This document shows positions 25,024 through 33,946 of a DNA stretch of 64,000 nt, piece after piece. A model generated the notes under the pieces. It had not been told where the DNA came from. It was given only the letters and a program-made list of their open reading frames with translations, and ran no database searches. The position numbers and the translations under genes were made by a program. How positions within the stretch are numbered: position 1 is the stretch's first letter; every line of letters starts with the position of its first letter. This DNA is from Algimonas arctica (lineage in GTDB: Bacteria; Pseudomonadota; Alphaproteobacteria; Caulobacterales; Maricaulaceae). The DNA lies in the NCBI RefSeq assembly GCF_014652695.1, contig NZ_BMZH01000009.1:334-64333 (forward strand), given 5' to 3'.

Positions 25024-25714
25024 GTTCAACCTCATGAGGGGTGGTGAGCTCATCCTCTGAGAGAACAGGTTCGCGCATATTAGCGCCTTTGGGTCGTCCA
25101 CGCGCCATGACCAAAAGATATTTGCCATATTCACCGGCGAGGCGGCGAAAGCGTCCGCCGTCGCTCCACCATTGATTTCGGGATTCGTTTCGGACGGGAA
25201 CGGCCGTGATCCGAAGTCCCGCCATTTCGTAACCAATTTCGACCTGCGCGCGCGGCATATGATAAGAGGATGTGACGAGGATAATATGGTCATAACCTAA
25301 CGCCTCGGCCCAGGCCGCCGTCTCGCGGGCATTCCCACGTGTATCGAGCGCAGCGTAATCAACATCCATGCAGCAGACTGCGGTGTCGTCAGATAAACCC
25401 GCGAGGCGGGAGACAACCGCTTCCGTGAGGCTCGTATTAACGCCGGAGATGAGCAACCGTTCGCCCAACCCTTGTTCCATCAACGCGCCAGCCTTTTCTA
25501 GACGGCCGCCCCCGAGGCCCGTCCAGACGACGATCCCATCGGCCTTCGGCAAGTCTATCGGCGTGTCTAAATTATCGACATAGCTTGCAAAGGCAATGAA
25601 TCCGCCGGCCAGTCCGCCCAATAAAAGCGCCGTGAGAAAGCCGAATAACCGACGCTTGCCCCGGCCCGGTTTTGCAGCCTTCTGAGGCGTTCTTTTGTGT
25701 GTGCGGCGGCTCAT
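25007..25714 (-). CDS. YdcF/DUF218 family membrane-anchored protein
   Basis: A 235-residue protein with a basic N-terminus (about 1-22), a transmembrane anchor (FLTALLLGGLAGGFIAFASYV) and a DUF218 domain with GIVVWTGLGGGRLEKAGALMEQGLGERLLISG, ARETAAWAEALGYDHIILVTSSYHMPRA. DUF218 proteins such as ElyC/SanA are linked to envelope and cell-wall integrity. Its ATG overlaps the ftsX stop by 4 nt, so it is the third gene of an ftsE-ftsX-ydcF operon. The catalytic role of the family is unsettled. Confidence 0.88.
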   Translation of the reverse strand: MSRRTHKRTPQKAAKPGRGKRRLFGFLTALLLGGLAGGFIAFASYVDNLDTPIDLPKADGIVVWTGLGGGRLEKAGALMEQGLGERLLISGVNTSLTEAVVSRLAGLSDDTAVCCMDVDYAALDTRGNARETAAWAEALGYDHIILVTSSYHMPRAQVEIGYEMAGLRITAVPVRNESRNQWWSDGGRFRRLAGEYGKYLLVMARGRPKGANMREPVLSEDELTTPHEVEPSPVD

Positions 25715-26598
25715 GCGCGGCGCCGTTCATCACGCAATTGACGCAAAGACGACCACCCCGCGGCTATGGCGCAAATGACCGCAAAGGCCGTGCAGAGCAG
25801 GATGAGCGCAACCCCATCCGTGAACCCGTCCATAATACCGCGCCACCCGACAGAGCCTTGCCCCGGCCCGACAGAGATGAAAATCCAGACAAATACGGCG
25901 AAGCCTGCGCCGAGGGCTGCGCCCACAAGACCGCGCCGTGCCGCTTGTCCCACAAATAGCCACGCAATAAAGCCATCCGTCGCGCCCGCTTGGACCAGAA
26001 CATGGATGATATCGCGTTGTGCGGCTAATCCCGCGCGTGTCGCGAACATACTCACAGCGGTTGCCGCCAACCCGATCAGCGCGACGAGACCGATACCAAG
26101 TAACACCAAACGTCCGACGGTCTGTTTTAACTGTCCCGAAAAGCGAGAGTGGTCATCTATCACGGTCTTTAAGCTGGCTTCGGAGAATTGGCGCTCTAAG
26201 GTTTCAATCGGGAGCTTAATCTCTGAGTCGATCCGGATCACGCCAGGAATGGGAAGATCGGGCGGCAAGGTGCCGTCGCCGAGCCAAGGTTGGATTAACG
26301 CGGCTGATTGCTCGCGCGACAATAGGGTCAGGCGGGCCTCCGGTATAGCGGCGCGGAGAATGTCACGCGTGGCAATCGTTTGCGTCTCGCGTTGTGCCTC
26401 ACTTGAAATCAGCAACTGCACTGTCGAGCTTTGCGTTAGCTGTGCCGTCCAGCGGTCTGATAAACGGTCTGCGCCATTCGCAAACATCAAGGCGAGCGCG
26501 GCCAGAAACGCCATGACGGTCAATACAACGAGCAAGGCCCGCCCCTGTTCAGGGCGTGATGGCAATAAGGGTTGTTGCGTTGCGAGCGGTTCGATCAT
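25711..26598 (-). CDS. ftsX: Cell-division ABC transporter permease FtsX
   Basis: A 295-residue FtsX: cytoplasmic N-tail, TM1 (about 20-42, ALLVVLTVMAFLAALALMF), a periplasmic extracellular loop (about 45-160) and three further TM segments at the end (LVLLGIGLVALIGLAATAV; GLVGAALGAGFAVFVWIFI; VALILLCTAFAVICAIAAGW). It works with FtsE to control septal peptidoglycan hydrolases. It overlaps both ftsE and ydcF by 4 nt. The loop is less conserved than the membrane part, as usual. Confidence 0.9.
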   Translation of the reverse strand: MIEPLATQQPLLPSRPEQGRALLVVLTVMAFLAALALMFANGADRLSDRWTAQLTQSSTVQLLISSEAQRETQTIATRDILRAAIPEARLTLLSREQSAALIQPWLGDGTLPPDLPIPGVIRIDSEIKLPIETLERQFSEASLKTVIDDHSRFSGQLKQTVGRLVLLGIGLVALIGLAATAVSMFATRAGLAAQRDIIHVLVQAGATDGFIAWLFVGQAARRGLVGAALGAGFAVFVWIFISVGPGQGSVGWRGIMDGFTDGVALILLCTAFAVICAIAAGWSSLRQLRDERRRA

Positions 26599-27305
26599 GT
26601 CGTGCGCCCCGATTTATTGGCTGGCACCCGCCCGCCGCTCAATCGGCCGTCTTGTAAATGGATTGTGCGGGCACTGACATTCTCAATCAGGCCGAGATCA
26701 TGTGTCGCAATCAGCACGGTCGCGCCCATCCGGTTCATTTCTGCAAACAGCCGTAACAGTCGCGCGCCGATTTCTGGATCGACATTGCCAGTCGGCTCAT
26801 CCGCGATCAAAAGATCTGGCTTGGCGATAACGGCACGCGCAATGGCGCAACGTTGCTTTTCCCCGCCTGACAACGTCGGGGGCAGAGCGTTACGACGATG
26901 ACCCAGACCGACCCAATTCAAAAGCTCGTTTACATCAGGGATATAGTCTGACCGTGTGCGGCCTGCGACACGCAAGGGCAGGGCGACATTTTCCCAAACA
27001 GAGAGGTGATCGATAAGACGGAAGTCCTGCAACACGACGCCGACCCGCCGTCGCAAGACTTGCAACTCTGATGACTTAAGCGTCGACACATCTTGACCAA
27101 ACAGGTGAATCAGCCCGCGTGAGGGCTTGAGCGATAAATAGGCCAGTTTGAGCAAACTCGATTTGCCCGCGCCAGATGCGCCCGTCAGAAAAGTGAAACT
27201 GCCCTGCGGTAGGGTCAAATCAACATCACACAGGACTTCCGGCCCACGCCCATAGCGCAAGCCGATACGCTGTAAATCAAGAGTAGGTGCGCCGGTAGAA
27301 GTCAT
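26595..27305 (-). CDS. ftsE: Cell-division ABC transporter ATPase FtsE
   Basis: A 236-residue ATPase: Walker A GASGAGKSS, Q-loop in VLQDFRLIDHLSVWENVALPLRV, signature LSGGEKQRCAIARA, Walker B LLIADEPTGNVDPE, and switch ATHDLGLI. The open frame runs on to 27557, but that extension overlaps the divergent zinc-ribbon gene and is not FtsE-like; the ATG at 27305 (MTSTGAPTLDLQRIGLRYG) places the conserved core at the normal distance. FtsE powers FtsX signalling to murein hydrolases at the septum. Confidence 0.93.
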   Translation of the reverse strand: MTSTGAPTLDLQRIGLRYGRGPEVLCDVDLTLPQGSFTFLTGASGAGKSSLLKLAYLSLKPSRGLIHLFGQDVSTLKSSELQVLRRRVGVVLQDFRLIDHLSVWENVALPLRVAGRTRSDYIPDVNELLNWVGLGHRRNALPPTLSGGEKQRCAIARAVIAKPDLLIADEPTGNVDPEIGARLLRLFAEMNRMGATVLIATHDLGLIENVSARTIHLQDGRLSGGRVPANKSGRTT

Positions 27306-27519
27306 AGATAGGTGTGTGTCTGAGGTCTCGTTAGAAATGGGGCCGATTCGGGTAATCTGTGACGAAGCCATAACAGGATGGCTGGTGCGTTCGCTGGACA
27401 ATCTCGACGCTCTGGTCAAGAACATCAAGACAAAGTCGCTGCGACTCGGGGGAGGGCTGGATGAAAAAGAGACAACTCTGTCCTGATATGGGGGTTGAAA
27501 TGTCCAATGGGAGTGTTTT

Positions 27520-28398
27520 GTGAGCGCGCTTGTTATTACCTGTCCGGATTGTGGCACGCGTTACAAAGCGACCGCGGCCAGTATTGGCGACGACGGTCGA
27601 ACGGTCCGGTGTGTAAAATGCGAGTCGACTTGGTTCGTGCCTGCGCCGGACGTGATTGATACGATTATTTCTGATCCAGATGCTCTGGCGCTTGCCGATA
27701 ATATTGCGGCGCAAAATCAGCCCGCGTTTACGGCTGAGCCTGAATCATCGCTAGACCCCGATCCTGTCGCAATAATTACGGGATCAGTTGCCGCGGCTCC
27801 TCCCCCCGTATCTTCTGTTTCAGAAGCACCCTCAGACCCGGTTTCGCCTGTTGCGCAAGAGTCTCAACCGGAACCCGCCCCGACTGTTGGCGCCGATGTA
27901 ATGATGCGCGATCATGTGGACCGTAAAAAGCTTTATCGTCGACGTAGGACGATCCGTTTTATCTGGGCGGTTCCGATCCTTTTGGTCATAGTCGCGGCCA
28001 TTATCGCGTATTTTAATCGACAGGAGATTGTGAATCGTATTCCGCAAATGGCGTCGGTCTATCAAATGATCGGGGTTGAGGTCCGGGCGGGTGGATTGGA
28101 AATTGATCCGCCGCAGGCGCGCACTATTTTGATCGACGGGCAACCTGTTATCCGCGTTGAGAGCGTTGTGCGTAATTTGACCAATAAGCCTAAAACTGTC
28201 CCACTCATTGAACTGACCTTGCACGATAGTGACGGTCAGGGGTTAATCCAGTGGTATGTGGAACCTGATCCGGCCCAAATCGGCGCGCGGGGACGTCTGG
28301 TCTTCACCAGCGAAATCGCCAATCCCCCCGCCGGAGCCATCGGCCTGCGTTATCGATTTTCCGACGATATACAGCTGTCAGCGGCTAGCGGGTTATGA
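27520..28398 (+). CDS. MJ0042-type zinc-ribbon protein with a single transmembrane helix (DUF3426)
   Basis: A 292-residue protein starting with GTG. The N-terminal MJ0042 ribbon (CPDCGTRYKA ... VRCVKCESTWF) is followed by an acidic, Pro-rich linker (about 60-130), a TM helix at about 145-168 (FIWAVPILLVIVAAIIAYF) and a periplasmic DUF3426-like domain. It lies divergent to ftsE, an arrangement seen in other alphaproteobacteria. The role is unknown; the ribbon is cytosolic and the C-terminal domain is inferred to be outside the membrane. Confidence 0.85.
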   Translation: MSALVITCPDCGTRYKATAASIGDDGRTVRCVKCESTWFVPAPDVIDTIISDPDALALADNIAAQNQPAFTAEPESSLDPDPVAIITGSVAAAPPPVSSVSEAPSDPVSPVAQESQPEPAPTVGADVMMRDHVDRKKLYRRRRTIRFIWAVPILLVIVAAIIAYFNRQEIVNRIPQMASVYQMIGVEVRAGGLEIDPPQARTILIDGQPVIRVESVVRNLTNKPKTVPLIELTLHDSDGQGLIQWYVEPDPAQIGARGRLVFTSEIANPPAGAIGLRYRFSDDIQLSAASGL

Positions 28399-29386
28399 TG
28401 GCGAGGCCATCACCCTGACGCCCCGCAGGCAATCGCCGCACGACGACCCCAGACTTAAATTCGACATCCGCCACCGTATTCACGCCCGTTTCTGCGACAT
28501 AGATATGTTCGCCATCGTCTGAGAATAAGATCGTGACTTGCGCCGCGCTAGAGCCGCCGCTGACCAGGATAGTACGAAGCATTCTGCGGGTTTCCACGTC
28601 AATCACCGAGAGGCTTCCATCTAGCAAATTTGAGGTCACGGCATAGCGGCCGTCCGGAGAAATTTGCAGGCGTAACGGGAATTTTCCGACCTCGAGACTG
28701 TCGATCTGCTCGAGCGTTGCTGCGTCATAAACGATGACGGTGTTGGCTTCGCGGTTACTAATCCACAATTCTGTGCCGTCTGGCGTCAAGTCGATGCCTT
28801 CCGTGCCCGCGCCAGCGGGAACGGTCTTGATGAGGGTGTCCGTCTCTAAATCTATCAGGCTGATAGATCCCGCGCCGAGGTTTGCTGTGTAGGCTTTGGT
28901 CCCGTCCGGGCTCACTTTGACCATATGAGTGCCAGCCTCGTTCGTCTGTATGCCGACGATTGTGCGATCCGGCGCAATTTCGACAATCGACTGGTTGCCT
29001 TCTGTGGAGGCAATGATCCGCCCGTCATCCAGCCATTGAATACCGTGAGGGCGCGTGTGTTCGCCTAAATCGATCGTTTCGACGATGACACGGCGATCAA
29101 GATCGAAAATGTCGATGTGATGATCTTGATAATTGACCACGGCGGCCTGTGTTTTGTCGGGCGACGGCACAATTTCGTGCGGCCAACCGTGGCTGGTCGG
29201 CACGCGGGCCAATTCCTCGCCGCTCATCAGATCAATAAAGCTGACCGTATCTTCGCCCTTGTTCCCAACCAGTAGGAGCGGCGAGGGTGAGTTTGCTATA
29301 TTCTGAGGCGCGTCACTCTGAGCGGGTTCACCGTTGGCGGCACAGGCTGCGAGGAGAATGGCTGATCCGAAAAGCCAATGTTTCAT
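28385..29386 (-). CDS. YVTN-type beta-propeller lipoprotein
   Basis: A 333-residue protein with a lipoprotein signal ([20 protein letters not shown], lipobox LAAC). The rest is a seven-bladed YVTN/LVIVD propeller: repeated units such as [44 protein letters not shown] and [24 protein letters not shown]. Such proteins are surface or periplasmic; some bind metals or take part in cytochrome cd1 or PQQ pathways, but nothing here points to one of these. It overlaps the rnhA start by 4 nt and converges on the zinc-ribbon gene with a 14-nt overlap. Confidence 0.85.
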   Translation of the reverse strand: MKHWLFGSAILLAACAANGEPAQSDAPQNIANSPSPLLLVGNKGEDTVSFIDLMSGEELARVPTSHGWPHEIVPSPDKTQAAVVNYQDHHIDIFDLDRRVIVETIDLGEHTRPHGIQWLDDGRIIASTEGNQSIVEIAPDRTIVGIQTNEAGTHMVKVSPDGTKAYTANLGAGSISLIDLETDTLIKTVPAGAGTEGIDLTPDGTELWISNREANTVIVYDAATLEQIDSLEVGKFPLRLQISPDGRYAVTSNLLDGSLSVIDVETRRMLRTILVSGGSSAAQVTILFSDDGEHIYVAETGVNTVADVEFKSGVVVRRLPAGRQGDGLAIITR

Positions 29387-29880
29387 TTTCTTGCTCTTGC
29401 GGTCTTTTTGCTGCGGCCCGGGACGGCTTCGCTGGCGAGCGTGTCCGCGCGCTCATTGCCGAAATCGCCCGCGTGACCTTTGATCCAACGCCAGTCGATG
29501 TCACGGGTTGCGGCCAACGCATCGAGGTCTCGCCACAGGTCTTCATTTTTGACGGGTTTTTTGGCGGCTGTCTTCCAGCCGCGTTTTTTCCAACCGGGCA
29601 GCCATTCTTGCAGCCCTTTTAGGACATAGGTCGAGTCAGAATACAGGACGGTTTTACCGGTCCAGCCCGGCTTGATCGCCTTCAACGCCTCAATCACGGC
29701 CTGCATTTCCATGCGATTATTGGTCGTCTCGGGTGCGCTGCCACTGAGTTCTTTTTGTTTTTTACCATGGAACATGACCACACCCCAGCCACCCGGACCG
29801 GGGTTTCCAGAGCAGGCACCGTCTGTGTAGATGACTAAGGCGCCGTCTAGATCGCCGGCCTCAAAAATATCATTACTCAT
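29383..29880 (-). CDS. rnhA: Ribonuclease HI
   Basis: A 165-residue RNase HI cleaving RNA in RNA-DNA hybrids. Catalytic acids are visible in order: [17 protein letters not shown] (Asp), NNRMEMQAV (Glu), LYSDSTYV (Asp) and GNERADTLA (Asp), with the basic handle [19 protein letters not shown]. Length is normal, with a short basic tail. It overlaps ispH by 4 nt and the propeller lipoprotein gene by 4 nt, so three genes form one operon. Confidence 0.96.
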   Translation of the reverse strand: MSNDIFEAGDLDGALVIYTDGACSGNPGPGGWGVVMFHGKKQKELSGSAPETTNNRMEMQAVIEALKAIKPGWTGKTVLYSDSTYVLKGLQEWLPGWKKRGWKTAAKKPVKNEDLWRDLDALAATRDIDWRWIKGHAGDFGNERADTLASEAVPGRSKKTARARK

Positions 29881-30845
29881 GCAGCGGGGGCTTTTTCAGG
29901 AAGAAGCTGACGCGGCAAACGGAAGATGACGTTTTCATCCGTGACGCGGAATTCACGCAAATCTACATCATATCGAGAGCGCAGCGCCGCCAATACGCCG
30001 TGCATGAGATATTCTGGCGCTGAGGCACCAGCTGACAGGCCTATTTTATCAGCGCGGTCAACAGAGTCCCAGTCAATCGATTCTGCGGAACTGATCAAAT
30101 ATGCCTCTTTCGTCCCCGCCGTGAGCGCCACTTCGACGAGGCGTTTGGAATTCGAGGAGGCGACAGACCCGATGACAAGCATCAGGTCACAATCGGTGGC
30201 GATGGCTTTGACCGCCGCTTGGCGATTCGTCGTCGCGTAACAAATATCTTCTTTAAAAGGCAGGGCGAGGCTCGGGAAACGCGACTGTAAGATCGCAATC
30301 AGCGCGGATGTATCGTCAACGGACAAGGTTGTTTGTGTGACTAAAGCAAGATTGTCGGGGTCAGTGGGCTGATAGTTGCGCGCATCGTCTTCGGTCTCGA
30401 TCAAGGTGATTTCACCGGGCGCGAGCTGCCCCATCGTACCGATGACTTCTGGGTGGCCCGTATGACCGATCAGCAGGATATGCTTACCGGCACTATGGTG
30501 GCGTTCCGCTTCGACATGAACTTTGGAGACAAGCGGGCAGGTCGCATCGAGGAAGTTCAGGTCGCGCGCGGCGGCGGCTTTGGGCACAGATTTCGGCACA
30601 CCGTGGGCGGAAAAAACGACTGGGCGGTCATCCGGGCATTCGTCTAATTCTTCGACAAACACGGCGCCGAGATCCCGCAGGCGATCCACAACATGACGGT
30701 TATGCACGATCTCATGCCGAACATAGACCGGCGCGCCATATTTCTTGAGGCTTTCCTCAACAATTTGGATGGCCCGATCCACGCCAGCGCAGAAGCCACG
30801 CGGGCTCGCCAGAAGGACAGACTTCGATTTACGTTCGGGGCTCAT
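29877..30845 (-). CDS. ispH: 4-hydroxy-3-methylbut-2-enyl diphosphate reductase
   Basis: A 322-residue [4Fe-4S] enzyme of the last step of the MEP isoprenoid pathway, yielding IPP and DMAPP. The three cluster cysteines are in [24 protein letters not shown] and [12 protein letters not shown]; substrate-contact motifs [32 protein letters not shown] and [13 protein letters not shown] are present. It heads the ispH-rnhA-propeller operon. Confidence 0.97.
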   Translation of the reverse strand: MSPERKSKSVLLASPRGFCAGVDRAIQIVEESLKKYGAPVYVRHEIVHNRHVVDRLRDLGAVFVEELDECPDDRPVVFSAHGVPKSVPKAAAARDLNFLDATCPLVSKVHVEAERHHSAGKHILLIGHTGHPEVIGTMGQLAPGEITLIETEDDARNYQPTDPDNLALVTQTTLSVDDTSALIAILQSRFPSLALPFKEDICYATTNRQAAVKAIATDCDLMLVIGSVASSNSKRLVEVALTAGTKEAYLISSAESIDWDSVDRADKIGLSAGASAPEYLMHGVLAALRSRYDVDLREFRVTDENVIFRLPRQLLPEKAPAA

Positions 30846-31014
30846 GCGGACCTTGTCTTAAAGCTCTGTTAGGTACGGCGTGTTTCGGTGTCCACGTGTT
30901 GCGCAGACCCCGTTCGGCGGTTAAGCAACGTCCTAACAACGCGTCGCGACCCTGCCAAGGCCTGACCACGGTCGGTAGGGAATACGGCCAGACCATGACC
31001 ACAGTTGATCGTTC

Positions 31015-31590
31015 ATGAAAAAAATTATTACTCTCGCGATTGTCGGTGCGCTGTCACTCGCAGGTTGCAAGTCCACGGCCGAGGCTCTCAGCATAGGGGA
31101 GGCCGGTGACCGAAACTCTGGGCCATGCCCACGGGCTTTTGCACTCTACGATGCCGCGCGCATTGTTGAGTTTCGGAACGAGAATCAACGCTATGAGGAT
31201 GTCGGATTCACCGGGCAAATCACCAAGGTCCGCTCGCTTTGCCGGTATGTCGGGGATAATCCAATCACCGGGAGCGTCGATATTACCTTTGAGCTGGGTC
31301 GCGGTCCGGCGGCATCGCAATCAGAGGCCGTCTATCAATATTGGGTCGCGATTACGCGCAAAAACATCGCGGTCATTGATAAACAGACCTTCCCATTACG
31401 CGTGACATTCCCGGCCGGCGTTGACCGTTTGACGATTACAGAATCGATCGACGATTATTCGATTGCCCGGGTCAATGACACGACATCAGGAGAAAACTTC
31501 GAAATTATCGTTGGTTTTGAAGTCACAACTGAACAGCGCACCTTTAATGCCGAAGGTCGTCGTTTCCGTGTGGGTGCCGGACAAGAATAG
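31015..31590 (+). CDS. Hypothetical lipoprotein
   Basis: A 191-residue protein with a lipoprotein signal (MKKIITLAIVGALSLAGCKST, lipobox LAGC). The mature part is about 170 residues with two further cysteines (PCPRAF and SLCRYV) that could pair, and a beta-rich pattern (GSVDITFELGRGP, YWVAITRKNIAVIDKQTFPLRVTF). I do not recognise the family by name, though similar lipoproteins commonly precede argS in related alphaproteobacteria. Its stop is 10 nt before argS, so the two may share a transcript. Confidence 0.8.
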   Translation: MKKIITLAIVGALSLAGCKSTAEALSIGEAGDRNSGPCPRAFALYDAARIVEFRNENQRYEDVGFTGQITKVRSLCRYVGDNPITGSVDITFELGRGPAASQSEAVYQYWVAITRKNIAVIDKQTFPLRVTFPAGVDRLTITESIDDYSIARVNDTTSGENFEIIVGFEVTTEQRTFNAEGRRFRVGAGQE

Positions 31591-31600
31591 AGCTGAGTTG

Positions 31601-33373
31601 ATGACATTGCAGTCCCGCCTATCCGACGCTTTTGGCGAGGCGTTTGCGGCCTTGGGCCACGATGCTACCTTTGGAGTGGTGGTTGAAAGCAGCAAGGGCG
31701 ATGCCCCGTATCAATGCAACGGCGCTATGGCCGCGGCGGGCGCGGCCAAAAAGCGCGGCGAAAAACTCAATCCGCGTGACGTCGCGAGCGCAGTGGCGGC
31801 CCATCTAGCGGATAACCCGCTGATTGAAACGCTCGAAATCGCGGGGCCGGGGTTCTTGAACATCACCCCGTCGGCACAGGCGCTGGCTGAGACCGCACAG
31901 GCTATTTCTGAGGACCCGATACGCGGTCTTTCTGCCGGTGCCGAGTTGACGATCGTTATTGATTATGGCGGCGCGAACGTCGCGAAACCCATGCATGTTG
32001 GCCATCTTCGCAGCGCCGTCATTGGCGAGGCGCTGAAACGCTTGATGCGCGCGCGCGGCCACACCGTCATTGGTGACGCCCATTTGGGTGATTGGGGCCT
32101 GCAAATGGGTCATCTCATTAGTGAGCTTGCAATCGAACAGCCGAGCCTAATCTATTTTGATGAGGCCTATGACGGTAATTATCCTGATATATCGCCCGTG
32201 ACGATGGACGACCTCGCGCGGCTATACCCGCAGGCTTCCAATGCTGCGAAAGATGACGCGGACCGGATGGAACTGTCCCGCGTTGCAACCGCGGATCTGC
32301 AGGCCGGACACAAGGGGTATCGCGCCCTGTTGGACCATTTCATCGCTGTCTCGGTTGAGGCGCTCAAAGAGGGCTATGGCCGTCTCGGCGTCGAATTTGA
32401 TTTGTGGAACGGCGAAGCCTGTGTCGATCCGTTGATCCCTGATATGGTCGAAGAACTGCGTCATGCGGGTTTGGCCGAAGAAGATGGCGGCGCGCTGATC
32501 GTCCGAATTGAACGCGAAGACGATAAAAAAGAAATGCCGCCGGTCATGTTGCTCGCCAGCTCTGGCGCCGTGCTATACCACACGACGGACCTCGCTACGC
32601 TGGTTGATCGCAAGGCGCAGATCAATCCTGATCTTATTCTCTATGTCGTCGATCAGCGCCAAGCGCTACATTTTGAGCAAATCTTCCGCGCGACGGCGAA
32701 GGCTGGATGGTTCCGCGAAGATCAGCTGGAGCATTTGGGCTTTGGCACGATGAACGGCACCGACGGTAAGCCGTTCAAGACCCGTGACGGCGGCGTTCTG
32801 CGCCTCGAAGATCTTATGGAAATGATGCAGACAGCCGCAGAAACGCGACTGACAGAATCAGGCATTGGCGCAGATTTTGATCCAGAGGAGCGGGCTGAAG
32901 TCGCCCGACTTGTTGGGCTTGCAGCGTTAAAGTTCGCGGATTTGCAAAATGCCCGCCTGACCAATTATGTTTTTGATCCGGAACGGTTCACGGCGTTTGA
33001 AGGCAAAACCGGACCCTATTTGCTCTATGCGGCTGTGCGCATTAAATCGATCTTACGCAAAGCGGATGATATGGGCGCGGCGTTCGGTCCGATTATACCA
33101 GAAGACCCCGCCGAAGTGGCGCTGGTTCTTGCGCTAGACGCCTATCCCAAAGCGATCGCGCTGGCCGCAGAAAAGCGCGCACCGCACATTCTTTGCGACC
33201 ATGTTTATGGTTTGGCGCAAGCATTTTCGCGGTTTTATACCAATTGTCCCATCCTTGTGGACGAGACTCCGGAAGTAATACGCGCGTCACGCTTGTCACT
33301 CGCGAAAGCCACGCTTGAGCAGTTAGAGCATGGCTTGGGAATTATCGGACTGGACGTGCCGGAGAAAATGTAA
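31601..33373 (+). CDS. argS: Arginyl-tRNA synthetase
   Basis: A 590-residue class I synthetase charging tRNA-Arg. It has an N-terminal Add-1 domain (about 1-110), the HIGH-type AKPMHVGHLRSAVIGEALKRLM, GDWGLQMGHLISEL, FGTMNGTDGKPFKTRDGGVL in place of KMSKS (usual for ArgS), and the C-terminal DALR anticodon-binding domain with FSRFYTNCPIL. The frame extends upstream within the lipoprotein gene, but the ATG at 31601 gives the family-typical start MTLQSRLSDAF. Confidence 0.97.
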   Translation: MTLQSRLSDAFGEAFAALGHDATFGVVVESSKGDAPYQCNGAMAAAGAAKKRGEKLNPRDVASAVAAHLADNPLIETLEIAGPGFLNITPSAQALAETAQAISEDPIRGLSAGAELTIVIDYGGANVAKPMHVGHLRSAVIGEALKRLMRARGHTVIGDAHLGDWGLQMGHLISELAIEQPSLIYFDEAYDGNYPDISPVTMDDLARLYPQASNAAKDDADRMELSRVATADLQAGHKGYRALLDHFIAVSVEALKEGYGRLGVEFDLWNGEACVDPLIPDMVEELRHAGLAEEDGGALIVRIEREDDKKEMPPVMLLASSGAVLYHTTDLATLVDRKAQINPDLILYVVDQRQALHFEQIFRATAKAGWFREDQLEHLGFGTMNGTDGKPFKTRDGGVLRLEDLMEMMQTAAETRLTESGIGADFDPEERAEVARLVGLAALKFADLQNARLTNYVFDPERFTAFEGKTGPYLLYAAVRIKSILRKADDMGAAFGPIIPEDPAEVALVLALDAYPKAIALAAEKRAPHILCDHVYGLAQAFSRFYTNCPILVDETPEVIRASRLSLAKATLEQLEHGLGIIGLDVPEKM

Positions 33374-33462
33374 GGGCAGGCTTTACCCGACGGATTGACT
33401 GACCCCCGCCTGCGCGGAGGTCTAACTCGGTGTTGAGAATTGGTGGCGCCTATTTCAATTTT

Positions 33463-33621
33463 TTATCGGGGTGGACCCGGCTGTCTGTTGCCTGACGTCG
33501 CGATCAAACATTCCGCGTAAAGGTCGAGAATCGCTTCGCGGTTGTTTTCCCCCCACACGCCCACGCCTTTGAGTTTTGAGAGGATATCGAACGCGACTTC
33601 TTCTTTGGACTTGCCGGACAT
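33463..33621 (-). CDS. Small 52-residue protein of unknown function
   Basis: A short open frame on the minus strand encodes 52 residues beginning MSGKSKEEVAFDILSKLKG, with WGENNREAILDLYAECLIATSG in its second half. The first about 40 residues look like two amphipathic helices of good protein composition, while the tail is Pro/Arg-rich. It is convergent with argS and divergent from the gcv riboswitch. It is a credible conserved small protein but has no recognised domain and no strong Shine-Dalgarno site. Confidence 0.5.
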   Translation of the reverse strand: MSGKSKEEVAFDILSKLKGVGVWGENNREAILDLYAECLIATSGNRQPGPPR

Positions 33622-33738
33622 AGAGACGCCTTTTGCTGAGTAATTGTGCGAGGCGATATTACACAGAGTGATTAAGGGTTTGATCTATTCATCCAATTGA
33701 CTCCGCCTCGTTAAACGCGCATTTCACGCCCACTTCCA

Positions 33739-33903
33739 ACCCGTGGGAGAGAGCGGTGTCTTGAACATCGCCGCCGAAGGCGCAACCGCCGCCGGAAACG
33801 CTCAGGCACCCAGGACCACGGGTCGGTCAAATTGCTGGAAAGAGGTCCGCTTGGTGAGAGGACCCGCCGACGGAGTAAATCTCTCAGGCCCGATAGGACA
33901 GCA
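33739..33903 (+). ncRNA. Tandem glycine riboswitch controlling the gcv operon
   Basis: Two glycine aptamers lie in series before gcvT. Aptamer I (33739-33823) is closed by ACCCGTGG with CCACGGGT and contains GAGAG, GCCGAAGG-CGCAA and CTCAGGCACCCAGGAC. Aptamer II (33833-33903) is closed by TGCTG with CAGCA and has GAGAGGAC, GCCGACGGAGTAAA and CTCAGGCCCGATAGGAC. A short linker separates them, the classical cooperative arrangement. It likely turns on glycine cleavage when glycine is plentiful. Confidence 0.95.
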
Positions 33904-33915
33904 GGTGGCACAGGG

Positions 33916-33931
33916 CGCGAAACTCTTCGCG
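33916..33931 (+). promoter_or_regulatory. Hairpin at the gcvT ribosome-binding site, likely riboswitch expression platform
   Basis: CGCGAA (33916-33921) pairs with TTCGCG (33926-33931) around ACTC, ending just before GGAG, the probable gcvT Shine-Dalgarno sequence, and about 15 nt before the ATG. Together with aptamer II this could gate translation initiation. The hairpin is seen directly; the gating is inferred. Confidence 0.5.
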
Positions 33932-33946
33932 ACGGAGTGCTTGGCT

